Below are positions 19,137 to 31,500 of a DNA stretch of 64,000 nucleotides, one piece after another. Below the pieces are notes generated by a model. The model saw nothing but the letters and a program-made list of their open reading frames with translations. It was not told where the DNA came from and did not search any database. Within the stretch, counting starts at the first letter, position 1; the number at the start of each line of letters is the position of its first letter. The stretch spans positions 400,001-464,000 of the forward strand of contig NW_026728919.1 in the NCBI RefSeq assembly GCF_030272615.1, in the 5' to 3' direction. Origin of the DNA: Cryptomeria japonica (lineage: Eukaryota > Streptophyta > Pinopsida > Cupressales > Cupressaceae). The translations under genes were made by a program, and so were the position numbers.

Positions 19137-20527
19137 ATTTCCAGAAAAGGCAAAAAAAAGAAAAAAATGAGATTTTAAAATTTCCGTTTTGAAAGATAGT
19201 GAAAAAAACGGAACGCGGGTGCCATCTTGAGCCCGCCCTGGTGTGCAGCCCAGGCAAGTTGTGCGCACCAAGGCACCCACCCTGGCCAAGGTGGGTCACG
19301 GGGTGGGTCCTAGGGTGGGTAACGGGGTGGGTACTAAGGTGCGTGCCAAGGTGGGTCATAGGGTGGGTGCCAAGGTGGGCACCAGGGTGGGTGTGCACCA
19401 ACCCTAGCCAGGGTAGGTCACGGGGTGGTTGTCGGGGTGGGCGTCAAGGAGCCAAGGTGGGTGGCAAGTAGCCAAGTTGCGTGCCAAGGTGGGTGTCGGG
19501 GTGGGTGCCAAGGATCCAAGGTGGGTGCCAAGGAACCAAGGTGGGTGTCTGGGTGGGTGCCGAGGTGGGAGCCAGGGTGGGTCCCAAGGTGAGTGCAAAG
19601 GTGGGTGCCAGGGTCAAGGTGAGTGCCAATGTGGGTTCCAAGGTGCCAGGGTCAGGGTGAGTGCCAATGTGGGTTCAAAGGTGCTAAGTTGGGTGCGAGG
19701 TTGGGTGCGAGGGTGGGTGGGTGCCAAGGTGTGCTAGGTGGAAGCCCGGGTGGGTCGGCATCCCATGGGTGTCGAGTTGGGTGCCTGATGGGTGCTTCTT
19801 GTCAAGTTTTAGTCGTCGGGACTCATTTCGAGCCTTAGAGGTCGTTTCTTGTCCGGTTGCCCTGTCTTCGACCTGGGAACCCAATTTTGGTCCTCGGGTC
19901 CCATTTTTTTTTGTCTCGCATCCCACTTTTGGCCTGTGGCCTTTTCGGGGTCGATTCTCGTTTTGGGCATCAGAGCATGTTTCTTCTCCTAAAACCCAAT
20001 ATTTGTTTATTAAGTCTCGGAACACATTTTTGTTCTCGTGGACCCATCATGGGTCTTGGAACGCATTTGTGGTCCTTGGGTCCCATTTTGCATCCCGAAA
20101 CTTGTGTTTTGGTGCTTGATCCCTATTTTGGGTGCCCACCTTGCACCAAGTGCGCACCCGGGGCAAACCGAGCGCCTTGGTGCACCGGGGCAAGATCGAG
20201 CGTGCACCCGAGGCGCCCCGAACATGCACCAAGGTGCACTCGGCCCACATGTGAGCGCAGGTCGTTGCGCCCGAGGTGGTGTGTGGGCACCGCGTTGCAG
20301 ACGGGACACTGCACGCACACGACGCCCCCTCCAGGTGCACGCACGTAGGCCGGGCCGGGTGCACACCCGACGCCCTAGCAAGGTGCGCGCACCCGGGCAG
20401 GGCTCACACTTGGCGAACGGGGCGCACTTCGCGAGGGAGGGTGTGCACCTCGACGGGGGTGGGTGGCCGGGGTGGATTCGCACGTGGGTCGCGGTTTGCT
20501 AAGTACACACTGCGACAAGCTCATAAC

Positions 20528-20646
20528 GGGTGCGATCATACCAGCGTTAGTGCACCGGATCCCATCAGAACTCCGCAGTTAAGCGCGCTTGGGCCGGAGT
20601 AGTACTGGGATGGGTGACCTCCCGGGAAGTCCCGGTGTTGCACCCT
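20528..20646 (+). rRNA. 5S ribosomal RNA, copy 2
   Basis: By eye identical to copy 1 over the whole transcribed region, with intact box A and box C and the same leader. It lies 7,924 bp from copy 1. Nothing suggests it is a pseudogene. Confidence 0.98.
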
Positions 20647-20658
20647 TTTTTAGTTTTT
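20646..20658 (+). terminator. Pol III oligo-T terminator of 5S copy 2
   Basis: T6-AG-T5 directly after the 5S 3' end. Confidence 0.95.
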
Positions 20659-23600
20659 CGCCGGGCGTCGCAATGCTATTTGAATAAACCTTTTGCCCGT
20701 TTGCGTTCTCGTCGGGGCCGGGCCGGGCCGGGGTGCGCTGCCCGCACTACCGCGCGCGCGGGGGCGACACCGAGCGCGCACCCGAGGCGCCCCGAGCACA
20801 CAGGCCACGGTGCAACCCGGGCGTTGTGCGCGCACCCCGGTGCGCCCGAGGTGCTGCGCGCGCACCCAGGTGAAATCGGTGTGCACCTCGGCCAGTGCGC
20901 GCTCGGTCGAGTCGCGCACGTTGGCCAAGGTGCACGGTGATGTTTCTTACTCTAAGGTTCCGCACCAGACGCCCGGGACAGGTGAGCGAAGCTGGGCGGG
21001 GCCGGGTGCGCGGCCGGGGCAGGTGCACGCAGCTGGAGAGAGCTTTGGAGCACACTTCGGAGCGCACCAATGATGCGCTCCATTCAAAAGTTTCCTGAAA
21101 AGGCAAAAAAAGTTGAGATTATAGAATTTCCCACTTGAGAGATTGTAAAAAAAAAAAATTTAAAATGAAGGAAACGCGGGTGCCAAGGTGTGCGCAGCCC
21201 AGCCAAGGTGTGCGCACCAAGGCGCCCACCCTGGCGAAGGTGCACGCAAGGTGCGCACCCGAGGCAAACCGGACAATTAACCCAACTTTCGACTTCGCGC
21301 GCACCTTGGAGCGCACTTCGGAGCGCTCCTTGGTGCGCACCAATCTTGGGCACCTCGGAGTGCACCATGGCGCCCACCAAGGTGCGCACCCGGGGCAAAC
21401 CGAGCTCCGACTTCGTGCGCACCTTGGAGCGCACGAAAGGTGCGCACCATGGCGCCCACCAAGGTGCGCAGCCCAGCCAAGGCGTGCGCATCAAGGTGCG
21501 CACCCTGGCGAAGGTGCGCACCCGGGGCAAACCGAGCTCCGACTTCGTGCGCACCTTGGAGCGCACAAAAGGTGCGCAACCCAGCCAAGGTGTGCGCACC
21601 CCGGTCAAACCGAGCTCCGAATCGTGCGCACCAGAGGTGCACGCCATCGTGCGCACCTTGGAGCACACTTCGGAGCCCTCCTTGGTGCGCGCCGATGTTG
21701 CGCACCTCGGAGCGCACCCGGGGAAAACAATGCAATTAACCCGACTTTCGACTTCGTGGGCACCTCGGAGCGCTCTCGGGTTCGCACCTCGGAGCACACC
21801 GAGGTGCGCACCTTTGATGCGCTGCCTTCACCAATTTCCAGAAAAGGCAAGAAAACATTGAGAAGGTGTGCGCACCGAGGTGCCCACCCTGGCGAAGGTG
21901 CACGCGAGGTGCGCACCCGGGGCAAACCGGGCTCCGACTTCGTGCACGCCGCACCTTGGAGCACACTTCGGAGCGCTCCTTGGTGCGCACCAGGGCGCGC
22001 AACCCAGCCGAGGTGCCCACCCCGGCGAAGGTGCACGCGAGGTGCGCACCCGGGGCAAACCGGGCTCCGACTTCGTGCACGCCATGGTGCCCACCGCGGC
22101 GAAGGTGCACGCGAGGTGCGCACCCGGGGCAAACCGGGCTCCGACTTCGTGCACGCCGCACCTTGGAGCACACTTCGGAGCGCTCCTTGGTGCGCACCAT
22201 GGTGCCCACCAGGGCGCGCAACCCCGCCGAAGGTGCACGCGAGGTGCGCACCCGGGGCAAACCGGGCTCCGACTTCGTGCACGCCGCACCTTGGAGCACA
22301 CTTCGGAGCGCTCCTTGGTGCGCACCATGGTGCCCACCAGGGCGCGCAACCCCGCCGAAGGTGCACGCGAGGTGCGCACCCGGGGCAAACCGGGCTCCGA
22401 CTTCGTGCACGCCATGGTGCGCACCGCGGCGAAGGTGCGCACCCGGGGCAAACCGGGCTCCGACTTCGTGCACGCCGCACCTTGGAGCACACTTCGGAGC
22501 GCTCCTTGGTGCGCACCAGGGCGCGCAACCCAGCCGAGGTGCCCACCCCGGCGAAGGTGCACGCGAGGTGCGTACCCGGGGCAAACCGGGCTCCGACTTC
22601 GTGCACGCCGCACCTTGGAGCACACTTCGGAGCGCTCCTTGGTGCGCACCATGGTGCCCACCAGGCCGCGCAACCCAGCCAAGGTGTGCGCACCAAGGTG
22701 CACGCGAGGTGCGCACCCGGGGCAAACCGGGGTCCGACTTCGTGCACGCCGCACCTTGGAGCACACATCGGGGCGCTCCCGGGTTCGCACCGGCGTTGCG
22801 CACCGTGGTGGGCACCTCGGAGCACACCAAGGTGGGCAGCGAGGTGCGCACCTTTGATGCGATGCCTTCACTAATTTCCATAAAAGGCAAAAAAAAAACG
22901 AGATTTTAAAATTTCCGTTTTGAAAGATAGTGAGAAAAAGGGAATGCTGGTGCCATCTTGAGCCCGCCCTGGTGCGCAGCCCAGCCAAGGTGTGCGCACC
23001 AAGGTGCCCACCCTGGCGAAGGTGCGCGCCCGGGCAATTAACCCAACTTCCAACTTCGCGCGCGCCAGGGTGGGAGCGCACCCAACAACCGGGCCTGGGA
23101 AGAGCCAATGCGAGAAACCCCACCAAACGCTCTGACAAAAAAAGAGGGGGCGCTCCAGTAACCCCGCTTCGGAGCGCACCCTGGGCAAACCCAGCCAAGG
23201 TGCCCACCCCGGCCAAGGTGCAGGCGAGGTGCGCACCCGGGGCAAACCGGGCTCCGACAACGTGCACGCCGCACCTTGGAGCACACTTCGTAGCGCTCCC
23301 GGGTGCGCACCTCAGAGCACACCAAGGTGGGCAGCGAGGTGCGCACCTTTGATGCGCTGCCTTCACTAATTTCCAGAAAAGGCAAAAAAAAAAGGAGATT
23401 TTAAAATTTCCGTTTTGAAAGATAGTGAAAAAAACGGAACGCGCGTGCCATCTTGAGCCCGCCCTGGTGCGCAGCCCAGGTAAGGTGCCCACCCTGGCAA
23501 AGGTGCGCACCCGGGCAATTAACCCTACTTCCGACTTCGTGCGCGCCAGGGTGGCAACCGGGCCTCGGAAGAGCCAATGCGAGAAACCCCACCAAACGCT

Positions 23601-26600
23601 CCGACAAAAAAAGAGGCGGCGCTCCAATAACCCCGCTTCGGAGCGCAGCCGGGGCAAACCCAGCCAAGGTGCCCACCCCGACGAAGGTGCACGCGAGGTG
23701 CGCACCCGGGGCAAACCGGGCTCCGACAACGTGCACGCAGCACCTTGGAGCACACTTCGAAGCACTCCCGGGTGCCCACCGGCGTTGCGCACCGTGGTGG
23801 GCAGCGAGGTGCGCACCTTTGATGCGCTGCCTTCACTAATTTCCAGAAAAAGGCAAAAAAAAATGAGATTTTAAAATTTCCGTTTTGAAAGATAGTGAAA
23901 AAAAAGGAACGCGGGTGCCATCTTGAGCCCGCCCTGGTGCGCAGCCCAGGCAAGGCATGCGCACCAAGGTGCCCACCCGAGGTGCACACCCGGGGCAAAC
24001 CGGGCTCCGACTTCGTGCAGGCCGCACCTTGGAGCACACTTCGGAGCGCTCCTTGGTGCGCACCATGGTGCCCACCAGGGCGCGCAACCCAGCCAAGGTC
24101 TGCACACTAAGGTGCCCACCCCGGCGAAGGTGCACGCGAGGTGCGCACCCGGGGCAAACCGGGCTCCGACTTCGTGCACGCCATGGTGCCCACCGCGGCG
24201 AAGGTGCACGCGAGGTGCGCACCCGGGGCAAACCGGGCTCCGACTTCGTGCACGCCGCACCTTGGAGCACACTTCGGAGCGCTCCTTGGTGCGCACCATG
24301 GTGCCCACCAGGGCGCGCAACCCAGCCAAGGTGTGCGCACCAAGGTGCACGCGAGGTGCGCACCCGGGGCAAACCGGGGTCCGACTTCGTGCACGCCGCA
24401 CCTTGGAGCACACATCGGAGCGCTCCCAGGTTCGCACCAGCGTTGCGCACCTTTGATGCGCTGCCTTCACTAATTTCCAGAAAAGGCAAAAAAAAACGAT
24501 ATTTTAAAATTTCCGTTCTGAAAGATAGTGAAAAAAACGGAACGCGGGTGCCATCTTGAGCCCTTCCTGGTGCGCAGCCCAGGCAAGTTGTGCGCACCAA
24601 GGTGCCCACCCTGGCGGAGGTGCGCGCCCGGGGCAAACCGGGCTCCGACTTCGTGCACTGCATGGTGCCCACCAAGGCGCGCAACCCAGCCAAGGTGCCC
24701 ACCGCAGCGAAGGTGCACGCGAGGTGCACACCCGGGGCAAACCGGGCTCCGACTTCGTGCACGCCGCACCTTGGAGCACACTTCAGAGCGCTCCTTGGTG
24801 CGCACCAGGGCGCGCAACCCAGCCGAGGTGCCCACCCCGGCGAAGGTGCACGCGAGGTGCGCACCCGGGGCAAACCGGGCTCCGACTTCGTGCACAGCCA
24901 TGGTGCCCACCGCGGCGAAGGTGCGCACCCGGGGCAAACCGGGCTCCGACTTCGTGCACGCCGCACCTTGGAGCACACTTCGGAGCGCTCCTTGGTGCGC
25001 ACCATGGTGCCCACCAGGCCGCGCAACCCAGCCAAGGTGTGCGCACCAAGGTGCACGCGAGGTGCGCACCCGGGGCAAACCGGGGTCCGACTTCGTGCAC
25101 GCCGCACCTTGGAGCACACATCGGGGCGCTCCCGGGTTCGCACCGGCGTTGCGCACCGTGGTGGGCACCTCGGAGCACACCAAGGTGGGCAGCGAGGTGC
25201 GCACCTTTGATGCGATGCCTTCACTAATTTCCATAAAAGGCAAAAAAAAAACGAGATTTTAAAATTTCCGTTTTGAAAGATAGTGAGAAAAAGGGAATGC
25301 TGGTGCCATCTTGAGCCCGCCCTGGTGCGCAGCCCAGCCAAGGTTTGCGCACCAAGGTGCCCACCCTGGCGAAGGTGCGCGCCCGGGCAATTAACCCAAC
25401 TTCCAACTTCGCGCGCGCCAGGGTGGGAGCGCACCCAACAACCGGGCCTGGGAAGAGCCAATGCGAGAAACCCCACCAAACTCTCTGACAAAAAAAGAGG
25501 GGGCGCTCCAGTAACCCCGCTTCGGAGCGCACCCTGGGCAAACCCAGCCAAGGTGCCCACCCCGGCCAAGGTGCAGGCGAGGTGCGCACCCGGGGCAAAC
25601 CGGGCTCCGACAACGTGCACGCCGCACCTTGGAGCACACTTCGTAGCGCTCCCGGGTGCGCACCTCAGAGCACACCAAGGTGGGCAGCGAGGTGCGCACC
25701 TTTGATGCGCTGCCTTCACTAATTTCCAGAAAAGGCAAAAAAAAAAGGAGATTTTAAAATTTCCGTTTTGAAAGATAGTGAAAAAAACGGAACGCGCGTG
25801 CCATCTTGAGCCCGCCCTGGTGCGCAGCCCAGGTAAGGTGCCACCCTGGCAAAGGTGCGCACCCGGGCAATTAACCCTACTTCCGACTTCGTGCGCGCCA
25901 GGGTGGCAACCGGGCCTCGGAAGAGCCAATGCGAGAAACCCCACCAAACGCTCCGACAAAAAAAGAGGCGGCGCTCCAATAACCCCGCTTCGGAGCGCAG
26001 CCGGGGCAAACCAAGCCAAGGTGCCCACCCCGACGAAGGTGCACGCGAGGTGCGCACCCGGGGCAAACCGGGCTCCGACAACGTGCACGCAGCACCTTGG
26101 AGCACACTTCGAAGCACTCCCGGGTGCCCACCGGCGTTGCGCACCGTGGTGGGCAGCGAGGTGCGCACCTTTGATGCGCTGCCTTCACTAATTTCCAGAA
26201 AAAGGCAAAAAAAAATGAGATTTTAAAATTTCCGTTTTGAAAGATAGTGAAAAAAAAGGAACGCGGGTGCCATCTTGAGCCCGCCCTGGTGCGCAGCCCA
26301 GGCAAGGCATGCGCACCAAGGTGCCCACCCGAGGTGCACACCCGGGGCAAACCGGGCTCCGACTTCGTGCAGGCCGCACCTTGGAGCACACTTCGGAGCG
26401 CTCCTTGGTGCGCACCATGGTGCCCACCAGGGCGCACCCGAGGCAAACCGGGCTCCGACTTCGTGCACGCCGCACCTTGGAGCACACATCGGAGCGCTCC
26501 CAGGTTCGCACCAGCGTTGCGCACCTTTGATGCGCTGCCTTCACTAATTTCCAGAAAAGGCAAAAAAAAACGATATTTTAAAATTTCCGTTCTGAAAGAT

Positions 26601-28451
26601 AGTGAAAAAAACGGAACGCGGGTGCCATCTTGAGCCCTTCCTGATGCGCAGCCCAGGCAAGTTGTGCGCACCAAGGTGCCCACCCTGGCGGAGGTGCGCG
26701 CCCGGGGCAAACCGGGCTCCGACTTCGTGCACTGCATGGTGCCCACCAAGGCGCGCAACCCAGCCAAGGTGCCCACCGCAGCGAAGGTGCACGCGAGGTG
26801 CGCACCCGAGGTGCACACCCGGGGCAAACCGGGCTCCGACTTCGTGCACGCCGCACCTTGGAGCACACTTCAGAGCGCTCCTTGGTACGCACCAGGGCGC
26901 GCAACCCAGCCAAGGTGCTCACCCCGGCGAAGGTGCACGCGAGGTGCGCACCCGGGGCAAACCGGGCTCGGACTTCGTGCACGCCGCACCTTGGAGCACA
27001 CATCGGAGCGCTCCCGGGTTCGCACCAGCATTGCGCACCTTTGATGCGCTGCCTTCACTAATTTCCAGAAAAGGCAAAAAAAAGAAAAAAATGAGATTTT
27101 AAAATTTCCGTTTTGAAAGATAGTGAAAAAAACGGAACGCGGGTGCCATCTTGAGCCCGCCCTGGTGTGCAGCCCAGGCAAGTTGTGCGCACCAAGGCAC
27201 CCACCCTGGCCAAGGTGGGTCACGGGGTGGGTCCTAGGGTGGGTAACGGGGTGGGTACTAAGGTGCGTGCCAAGGTGGGTCATAGGGTGGGTGCCAAGGT
27301 GGGCACCAGGGTGGGTGTGCACCAACCCTAGCCAGGGTAGGTCACGGGGTGGTTGTCGGGGTGGGCGTCAAGGAGCCAAGGTGGGTGGCAAGTAGCCAAG
27401 TTGCGTGCCAAGGTGGGTGTCGGGGTGGGTGCCAAGGATCCAAGGTGGGTGCCAAGGAACCAAGGTGGGTGTCTGGGTGGGTGCCGAGGTGGGAGCCAGG
27501 GTGGGTCCCAAGGTGAGTGCAAAGGTGGGTGCCAGGGTCAAGGTGAGTGCCAATGTGGGTTCCAAGGTGCCAGGGTCAGGGTGAGTGCCAATGTGGGTTC
27601 AAAGGTGCTAAGTTGGGTGCGAGGTTGGGTGCGAGGGTGGGTGGGTGCCAAGGTGTGCTAGGTGGAAGCCCGGGTGGGTCGGCATCCCATGGGTGTCGAG
27701 TTGGGTGCCTGATGGGTGCTTCTTGTCAAGTTTTAGTCGTCGGGACTCATTTCGAGCCTTAGAGGTCGTTTCTTGTCCGGTTGCCCTGTCTTCGACCTGG
27801 GAACCCAATTTTGGTCCTCGGGTCCCATTTTTTTTTGTCTCGCATCCCACTTTTGGCCTGTGGCCTTTTCGGGGTCGATTCTCGTTTTGGGCATCAGAGC
27901 ATGTTTCTTCTCCTAAAACCCAATATTTGTTTATTAAGTCTCGGAACACATTTTTGTTCTCGTGGACCCATCATGGGTCTTGGAACGCATTTGTGGTCCT
28001 TGGGTCCCATTTTGCATCCCGAAACTTGTGTTTTGGTGCTTGATCCCTATTTTGGGTGCCCACCTTGCACCAAGTGCGCACCCGGGGCAAACCGAGCGCC
28101 TTGGTGCACCGGGGCAAGATCGAGCGTGCACCCGAGGCGCCCCGAACATGCACCAAGGTGCACTCGGCCCACATGTGAGCGCAGGTCGTTGCGCCCGAGG
28201 TGGTGTGTGGGCACCGCGTTGCAGACGGGACACTGCACGCACACGACGCCCCCTCCAGGTGCACGCACGTAGGCCGGGCCGGGTGCACACCCGACGCCCT
28301 AGCAAGGTGCGCGCACCCGGGCAGGGCTCACACTTGGCGAACGGGGCGCACTTCGCGAGGGAGGGTGTGCACCTCGACGGGGGTGGGTGGCCGGGGTGGA
28401 TTCGCACGTGGGTCGCGGTTTGCTAAGTACACACTGCGACAAGCTCATAAC

Positions 28452-28570
28452 GGGTGCGATCATACCAGCGTTAGTGCACCGGATCCCATCAGAACTCCGC
28501 AGTTAAGCGCGCTTGGGCCGGAGTAGTACTGGGATGGGTGACCTCCCGGGAAGTCCCGGTGTTGCACCCT
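28452..28570 (+). rRNA. 5S ribosomal RNA, copy 3
   Basis: By eye identical to copy 1, including both internal promoter boxes. It lies 7,924 bp from copy 2. Confidence 0.98.
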
Positions 28571-28582
28571 TTTTTAGTTTTT
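28570..28582 (+). terminator. Pol III oligo-T terminator of 5S copy 3
   Basis: T6-AG-T5 directly after the 5S 3' end. Confidence 0.95.
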
Positions 28583-31500
28583 CGCCGGGCGTCGCAATGC
28601 TATTTGAATAAACCTTTTGCCCGTTTGCGTTCTCGTCGGGGCCGGGCCGGGCCGGGGTGCGCTGCCCGCACTACCGCGCGCGCGGGGGCGACACCGAGCG
28701 CGCACCCGAGGCGCCCCGAGCACACAGGCCACGGTGCAACCCGGGCGTTGTGCGCGCACCCCGGTGCGCCCGAGGTGCTGCGCGCGCACCCAGGTGAAAT
28801 CGGTGTGCACCTCGGCCAGTGCGCGCTCGGTCGAGTCGCGCACGTTGGCCAAGGTGCACGGTGATGTTTCTTACTCTAAGGTTCCGCACCAGACGCCCGG
28901 GACAGGTGAGCGAAGCTGGGCGGGGCCGGGTGCGCGGCCGGGGCAGGTGCACGCAGCTGGAGAGAGCTTTGGAGCACACTTCGGAGCGCACCAATGATGC
29001 GCTCCATTCAAAAGTTTCCTGAAAAGGCAAAAAAAGTTGAGATTATAGAATTTCCCACTTGAGAGATTGTAAAAAAAAAAAATTTAAAATGAAGGAAACG
29101 CGGGTGCCAAGGTGTGCGCAGCCCAGCCAAGGTGTGCGCACCAAGGCGCCCACCCTGGCGAAGGTGCACGCAAGGTGCGCACCCGAGGCAAACCGGACAA
29201 TTAACCCAACTTTCGACTTCGCGCGCACCTTGGAGCGCACTTCGGAGCGCTCCTTGGTGCGCACCAATCTTGGGCACCTCGGAGTGCACCATGGCGCCCA
29301 CCAAGGTGCGCACCCGGGGCAAACCGAGCTCCGACTTCGTGCGCACCTTGGAGCGCACGAAAGGTGCGCACCATGGCGCCCACCAAGGTGCGCAGCCCAG
29401 CCAAGGCGTGCGCATCAAGGTGCGCACCCTGGCGAAGGTGCGCACCCGGGGCAAACCGAGCTCCGACTTCGTGCGCACCTTGGAGCGCACAAAAGGTGCG
29501 CAACCCAGCCAAGGTGTGCGCACCCCGGTCAAACCGAGCTCCGAATCGTGCGCACCAGAGGTGCACGCCATCGTGCGCACCTTGGAGCACACTTCGGAGC
29601 CCTCCTTGGTGCGCGCCGATGTTGCGCACCTCGGAGCGCACCCGGGGAAAACAATGCAATTAACCCGACTTTCGACTTCGTGGGCACCTCGGAGCGCTCT
29701 CGGGTTCGCACCTCGGAGCACACCGAGGTGCGCACCTTTGATGCGCTGCCTTCACCAATTTCCAGAAAAGGCAAGAAAACATTGAGAAGGTGTGCGCACC
29801 GAGGTGCCCACCCTGGCGAAGGTGCACGCGAGGTGCGCACCCGGGGCAAACCGGGCTCCGACTTCGTGCACGCCGCACCTTGGAGCACACTTCGGAGCGC
29901 TCCTTGGTGCGCACCAGGGCGCGCAACCCAGCCGAGGTGCCCACCCCGGCGAAGGTGCACGCGAGGTGCGCACCCGGGGCAAACCGGGCTCCGACTTCGT
30001 GCACGCCATGGTGCCCACCGCGGCGAAGGTGCACGCGAGGTGCGCACCCGGGGCAAACCGGGCTCCGACTTCGTGCACGCCGCACCTTGGAGCACACTTC
30101 GGAGCGCTCCTTGGTGCGCACCATGGTGCCCACCAGGGCGCGCAACCCCGCCGAAGGTGCACGCGAGGTGCGCACCCGGGGCAAACCGGGCTCCGACTTC
30201 GTGCACGCCGCACCTTGGAGCACACTTCGGAGCGCTCCTTGGTGCGCACCATGGTGCCCACCAGGGCGCGCAACCCCGCCGAAGGTGCACGCGAGGTGCG
30301 CACCCGGGGCAAACCGGGCTCCGACTTCGTGCACGCCATGGTGCGCACCGCGGCGAAGGTGCGCACCCGGGGCAAACCGGGCTCCGACTTCGTGCACGCC
30401 GCACCTTGGAGCACACTTCGGAGCGCTCCTTGGTGCGCACCAGGGCGCGCAACCCAGCCGAGGTGCCCACCCCGGCGAAGGTGCACGCGAGGTGCGTACC
30501 CGGGGCAAACCGGGCTCCGACTTCGTGCACGCCGCACCTTGGAGCACACTTCGGAGCGCTCCTTGGTGCGCACCATGGTGCCCACCAGGCCGCGCAACCC
30601 AGCCAAGGTGTGCGCACCAAGGTGCACGCGAGGTGCGCACCCGGGGCAAACCGGGGTCCGACTTCGTGCACGCCGCACCTTGGAGCACACATCGGGGCGC
30701 TCCCGGGTTCGCACCGGCGTTGCGCACCGTGGTGGGCACCTCGGAGCACACCAAGGTGGGCAGCGAGGTGCGCACCTTTGATGCGATGCCTTCACTAATT
30801 TCCATAAAAGGCAAAAAAAAAACGAGATTTTAAAATTTCCGTTTTGAAAGATAGTGAGAAAAAGGGAATGCTGGTGCCATCTTGAGCCCGCCCTGGTGCG
30901 CAGCCCAGCCAAGGTGTGCGCACCAAGGTGCCCACCCTGGCGAAGGTGCGCGCCCGGGCAATTAACCCAACTTCCAACTTCGCGCGCGCCAGGGTGGGAG
31001 CGCACCCAACAACCGGGCCTGGGAAGAGCCAATGCGAGAAACCCCACCAAACGCTCTGACAAAAAAAGAGGGGGCGCTCCAGTAACCCCGCTTCGGAGCG
31101 CACCCTGGGCAAACCCAGCCAAGGTGCCCACCCCGGCCAAGGTGCAGGCGAGGTGCGCACCCGGGGCAAACCGGGCTCCGACAACGTGCACGCCGCACCT
31201 TGGAGCACACTTCGTAGCGCTCCCGGGTGCGCACCTCAGAGCACACCAAGGTGGGCAGCGAGGTGCGCACCTTTGATGCGCTGCCTTCACTAATTTCCAG
31301 AAAAGGCAAAAAAAAAAGGAGATTTTAAAATTTCCGTTTTGAAAGATAGTGAAAAAAACGGAACGCGCGTGCCATCTTGAGCCCGCCCTGGTGCGCAGCC
31401 CAGGTAAGGTGCCCACCCTGGCAAAGGTGCGCACCCGGGCAATTAACCCTACTTCCGACTTCGTGCGCGCCAGGGTGGCAACCGGGCCTCGGAAGAGCCA

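Larger units (their letters stand above)
13166..19205. repeat. eleven A/T-rich modules per unit
   Basis: In unit 1 the modules start near 13166, 13908, 14950, 15446, 15916, 16550, 17303, 17798, 18267, 18623 and 19137. The consensus is TTTCCAGAAAAGGCAAAAAA, then GAGATTTTAAAATTTCCG and TTTTGAAAGATAGTGAAAAA. Module 1 is diverged and module 2 truncated. They are the only A/T-rich DNA in about 6 kb of very GC-rich repeats and recur every 350-1040 bp. Each is preceded by CCTTTGATGCGCTGCC (or GCGATGCC) and, from module 3 on, followed by GCCATCTTGAGCCC, so a module is the fixed edge of a subrepeat. Confidence 0.9.
11350..19273 (+). repeat. 7.92-kb 5S-bearing unit 1
   Basis: Length 7,924 bp. The repeat boundary was set where the sequence becomes identical to unit 2: CACCCACCCTGGCCAAGG at 11350 equals that at 19274. 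Internal order is a G-rich segment, T-rich spacer, GC leader, 5S, GC spacer, and nested subrepeats with A/T modules. Private differences include A at 12263 where other units have G (a CpG change) and CGCTGCGGGGG instead of CGCGCGGGGG near 12828. Confidence 0.97.
19274..27197 (+). repeat. 7.92-kb 5S-bearing unit 2
   Basis: Length 7,924 bp, at offset +7924 from unit 1. A private one-base insertion gives GTGCACAGCCATGG near 24893. The 5S gene is at 20528. Confidence 0.97.
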
